Positions 61,601 to 64,000 of a stretch of DNA of 64,000 bases are shown here, one piece after another. This stretch comes from Algoriphagus sp. AGSA1. GTDB taxonomy: Bacteria > Bacteroidota > Bacteroidia > Cytophagales > Cyclobacteriaceae. Location of the stretch: NCBI RefSeq assembly GCF_021390545.1, contig NZ_JAJUWR010000006.1, positions 1 to 64,000 on the forward strand, written 5' to 3'. The translations under genes and the position numbers were made by a program. Each line of letters begins with the position of its first letter. The first letter of the stretch is position 1. The notes beneath the pieces are model-generated. The model was not told where the DNA came from. It worked only from the letters and a program-made list of their open reading frames with translations, and made no database searches.

Positions 61601-64000
61601 TGCAAAGATGCTGATATTCTCAGCTGACAAAGAAAAATACAACGTTGGGGATAAAGCAGTCATTAAATTTCCATCTGGAACTGCAGGACGGGCATTGCTG
61701 AGCATTGAAAACGGCACTAAAGTTCTTGCCACCAAATGGGTAGAAACCCAAAAGGGAGAAACGCAGACGACGCTGGAAATCACCAAAGAAATGGCACCGA
61801 ATATCTTTGTGAATATTTCATTGCTCCAGCCCCATGAGCAAACAGCCAATGATCTGCCAATACGTCTTTACGGGGTCATCCCCATTCTGGTAGAGGATCC
61901 TTCCACGGTACTGTCTCCGGTGCTTGAGCTGCCGCAGGTACTGAAGCCCGAGGAGAATTATGTGGTTAAAGTTTCGGAGCAAAACCGAAAGCCAATGAGC
62001 TACACTATAGCTGTTGTAGATGAAGGACTGTTGGACTTGACACGCTTCCGTACCCCGGAGATCCACAGTGCATTTTACACCAAAGAAGCTCTCGGGGTGA
62101 AAACCTTTGATATGTATGATGATGTGATCGGAGCCTATTCTGGAAGTGTGGAAAATATCTATGCCATAGGGGGAAGTGACGATGCCGCCGGAGCCAAGAA
62201 TCGGAAAGCTGACCGGTTTAAGCCGGTAGTCACTTTTTTGGGTCCCTTTACGCTGAAGGCTGGAGAGAAGGTTTCACATACGTTGAAGATGCCGAACTAC
62301 GTCGGTTCAGTACGGGCTATGGTAGTGGCGGCTGACAATTCCATAGCGGCTTATGGGTCGGCGGACAAAACTGTACCTGTAAGAAAACCGCTCATGGTTT
62401 TGGCTTCCTTGCCCCGAAAGCTTTCACCTGGGGAAAAGGTAACCTTGCCGGTGACTGTTTTTGCGATGGAGAATAAGGTGAAAAAGGCGAAAGTAACGGT
62501 CAAAACCTCAAAAGGTCTGAAAGCTATTGGGGGAAACAGCAAGACGGTAAGCTTCTCTGCTCCGGGTGAGCAGATCGTGAATTTTGACTATGAAGTCAAC
62601 GATATCGGGATCCAGACGATTGAGATAAGTGCTTCCGGATCTGGTGAAGAGGCTACCTATCAGATAGAAATAGATGTAGAGAATCCAAACCCGGTAACCC
62701 ATTCCGTAAAAGATCTGAATCTGGAGCCCAATGCGACTCAGACTTTCTCATTCAGCACGTTTGGAGAGGAAGGCAGCAATGCCGCTTTCCTCGAATTTTC
62801 CACACTTCCCCCGATGGATTTCACCAGAAGGATGCAGTATCTGATCCAGTACCCGCATGGATGCGTGGAGCAGACCACTTCTGCTGCGTTTCCACAGTTG
62901 TTTCTGGCAGATATATTTGATGTGACGCTAGACAGGAAGCAGCAGATCCATAAAAATGTGGAAGCAGCCATCCGTAAGATAAGTACGTATCAAAACCCTG
63001 ATGGGGGACTAGGGTATTGGCCAGGAGCCCGGGATGCGGATGAATGGAGTACCAACTATGTGGGGCATTTCATGCTGGAAGCAAAGCGTAAAGGGTATGC
63101 TTTACCGTTGACTTTCTTAAGCAGCTGGCTGCGTTTTCAGCAGAGTGCTGCAAGGCAATGGCGGACAACTAGCAAGCCTTACAATACCTCCCTCATTCAG
63201 GCATACCGACTTTATACGCTGGCTTTGGCAGGTGAGCCGGAGCTTGCGGCGATGAACCGGTTGCGGGAAACTGATAAATTGGGCAATGATGCTAAATGGC
63301 GGCTGGCGGCCGCATACTCACTGGCTGGTCAGGAGCGCGTGGCCAAAGAACTGATCGCTACTGCTGTGCTTGATTTCCAACCGTCCACCTATGATTACTA
63401 TACCTATGGTTCTCCTTTCAGAAACCGTGCGTTGGCATTGGAAACCATGGTGCTGATAGGTGAAGCAAAACAGCGGGATTTGGCTACCTCCCTAGCAAAA
63501 GATCTTTCCTCTTCCAGATGGTTCAGCACTCAGGAGACTTCCTATGCGCTGATTGCACTGTCCAAGATGGTAGAGAAAAATGGCGGAAAGCAGCTTGAAG
63601 TCAGTTTCACGCAAAACGGTAAAACGGCTACGGTAAAGACACATCAGGCTATCTCGCAGCGGGAGCTGACAACTTCCATGGGGGAAAATACAGTCACGGT
63701 CAAAAACGCCAAGGATAATCTTGTCTATGTACGGCTGATCCAATCCGGAAAACTTCCGGTGGGAGAGGAGCTGGATGAGCGCCGTAACTTACAGGTTGTA
63801 GCCGCCTATCTCGATGGAGAAGGGAAGAAGTTGGATCCATCTTCTGTCAGACAGGGATCTCAGATCACCGCACAAATCCGGGTAGAAAACACATCGGCTG
63901 ATTTTATAGCTAATGTGGCCTTATCGCAGTTATTCCCAAGTGGTTGGGAGATCGTCAATACCAGCTTCACTGAGATGGGTGGAGGAGCTAAGGGCAATGC
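58641..64000 (+). CDS. Alpha-2-macroglobulin family lipoprotein (open at right edge)
   Basis: At least 1786 residues, no stop before the edge. A lipoprotein signal ends at LYSC (Cys20). MG-type beta domains precede the bait-like acidic/Tyr-rich stretch near 455-485 (DEFEDDYYYDEYD). The A2M core has VVDEGLLDLTRF near 1120-1132, and the thioester motif GCVEQ is intact with Cys1408, followed by the alpha-toroid TQETSYALIAL. Bacterial macroglobulins guard the periplasm by trapping proteases. In other genomes a penicillin-binding protein 1C gene often follows, which would lie beyond this window. It is divergent from the TPR-kinase operon. Confidence 0.93.
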   Translation, partial: MNRIIAFLVFAAVLTGLYSCRSGDSSGEVDSLYRFREYIRHHTSGRQSVVDPIVIELIKPLDQFDLAQELPADYLKISPRTSGKLVIENGTNLMFVPDEKLKADTEYTVTLKLDKLYDDLSKDFRSFSFSFKTLTPNFKINTEDLQSYSQDWQYINGSLESNEILTKDEAAGIIRASQNKQNLKVSFTEPLPAARHFSFVIDSIRRFEEDSELLISWDGKSIKSKNNGEAVFPIPGKSNFSILSINAAMVQGSFLKINFSDPLVENQNFNGLVSIQDRNNLRFEVNGNVLSVYPEDRITGAVLVEIFEGISSVYGYKLKKNFSELIAFEQLKPALRAVSKGAILPGSASTPFYFEAVNLNAVEVRIIKIFQDNILQYLQTSNLGDQSTYNLNTVGRRIAKKTIQLESTGLENDGVWKAYGLNLSEYFKADPGAIYRVELSFKKEHTAYNCEPALDSTVSDEFEDDYYYDEYDSPSQDLDEEEREEQYWNNKIYRWRTYSYNWEQRDNPCHAAYYNEERVLSTNVLGSDLGFIAKSGGNKTYRFITTNLLTTNPEGGVKISLYNFQKQLIGELTTEADGMVTHEEKQHIAFAVAQKNNNYAYLKLEDGNMLSLSNFDISGKELQKGLKGYIYKDRGVHRPGDTIHLTFALNDLGNPLPAGHPVTLEVSDAQGKIVQKTVAQGIESNLYYFPISTEADSPTGNWRATVHVGGAKFSEVLRVATVKPNRLKINLDFDEEVLSAAKPIRGTATVNWLHGAIAKNLDIEMEATIRSTSTAFKDFPEYVFTDPIRTFEETEVSILKGKVDAAGKISIFKELELNKNAPGMLRASILTKVFEGGGDFSLDVFTKDIAPFSHFVGLKSPKAQGYGSYFTDENTRFEVVSVDENGKPVGNRDLQVKVYRIEWRWWWSRGGDNLSTYENASLHRPFKDINVSTDATGKANFELAIPEEESGRYLIRVIDPKSGHATGRVTYFYRNWWASAGTADAESAKMLIFSADKEKYNVGDKAVIKFPSGTAGRALLSIENGTKVLATKWVETQKGETQTTLEITKEMAPNIFVNISLLQPHEQTANDLPIRLYGVIPILVEDPSTVLSPVLELPQVLKPEENYVVKVSEQNRKPMSYTIAVVDEGLLDLTRFRTPEIHSAFYTKEALGVKTFDMYDDVIGAYSGSVENIYAIGGSDDAAGAKNRKADRFKPVVTFLGPFTLKAGEKVSHTLKMPNYVGSVRAMVVAADNSIAAYGSADKTVPVRKPLMVLASLPRKLSPGEKVTLPVTVFAMENKVKKAKVTVKTSKGLKAIGGNSKTVSFSAPGEQIVNFDYEVNDIGIQTIEISASGSGEEATYQIEIDVENPNPVTHSVKDLNLEPNATQTFSFSTFGEEGSNAAFLEFSTLPPMDFTRRMQYLIQYPHGCVEQTTSAAFPQLFLADIFDVTLDRKQQIHKNVEAAIRKISTYQNPDGGLGYWPGARDADEWSTNYVGHFMLEAKRKGYALPLTFLSSWLRFQQSAARQWRTTSKPYNTSLIQAYRLYTLALAGEPELAAMNRLRETDKLGNDAKWRLAAAYSLAGQERVAKELIATAVLDFQPSTYDYYTYGSPFRNRALALETMVLIGEAKQRDLATSLAKDLSSSRWFSTQETSYALIALSKMVEKNGGKQLEVSFTQNGKTATVKTHQAISQRELTTSMGENTVTVKNAKDNLVYVRLIQSGKLPVGEELDERRNLQVVAAYLDGEGKKLDPSSVRQGSQITAQIRVENTSADFIANVALSQLFPSGWEIVNTSFTEMGGGAKGN

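Overview
The window reads as a chromosome segment of a member of the Bacteroidetes, most likely Cytophagales (an Algoriphagus/Cyclobacterium-like genome). This is inferred from gene families rather than from a marker gene. The evidence includes MacB/FtsX-type permeases with a PadR partner, DUF6252-type and other lipoproteins with Cys-Ser-Asp/Asn-rich N-termini, DUF6624 and TupA-like ATP-grasp proteins, LytTR and NarL two-component systems, an alpha-2-macroglobulin with a CVEQ thioester, little Shine-Dalgarno signal and frequent inferred TTG starts. I see no rRNA, tRNA or CRISPR.

Layout. 1-92: start of an IS transposase running off the left edge. 241-19218: a surface/exopolysaccharide locus on the plus strand, with a winged-helix regulator, a polytopic membrane protein, an MBOAT O-acyltransferase with SGNH partner, an ABC flippase-type exporter, five GT2 and three GT4 glycosyltransferases, two methyltransferases, a TupA-like ATP-grasp protein and a polymerase-like membrane protein. 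Most are packed with 1-4 base overlaps. 19219-26425: a repeat-rich accessory stretch with few genes (a TolB-like lipoprotein, a small lipoprotein, a DUF305 protein) and remnants of an integrase and of another gene. 26426-28410 (minus): an operon of SDR, PF09859-like 2OG oxygenase, Ada zinc domain and a truncated AlkB. 28564-34092: DHFR-like reductase, HxlR regulator, methyltransferase, CPA2 antiporter, a GAF-kinase fragment and an AraC regulator. 34626-38229: SDR, an orphan GT4, a lipoprotein and a beta-barrel protein. 38867-43959: PadR plus prefix-domain permease, then two DUF6624 paralogues. 44064-48979: a four-gene minus-strand unit (dioxygenase, bicupin, LytS-like kinase, LytTR regulator) bracketed by a 376-bp direct repeat. 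48993-58332: MacB-like permease, small HTH-like protein, PQQ-type propeller, DUF6252 lipoprotein and a NarL regulator with TPR-kinase. 58641-64000: alpha-2-macroglobulin, open at the right edge.

The most unusual signal is in the gaps. Long intergenic stretches are written in 7-bp units: each gap keeps a strict 7-base register for 5 to 28 consecutive units while the word drifts (AGAATCA-like, CTTTAAC-like, ACATCGG-like, TTCCGTC-like). The word families recur in the same order at different loci, often run right up to a start codon, and in two glycosyltransferase genes enter the coding sequence. They resemble in form the heptameric STRR repeats of heterocystous cyanobacteria, but here the unit is degenerate and modular. 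Other repeat families are a GTCATT-ended palindromic element (one copy sits in frame inside the MBOAT gene), REP hairpins, AACCTGCCAGGTT pairs and a shared 5' leader placed before four otherwise unrelated genes.
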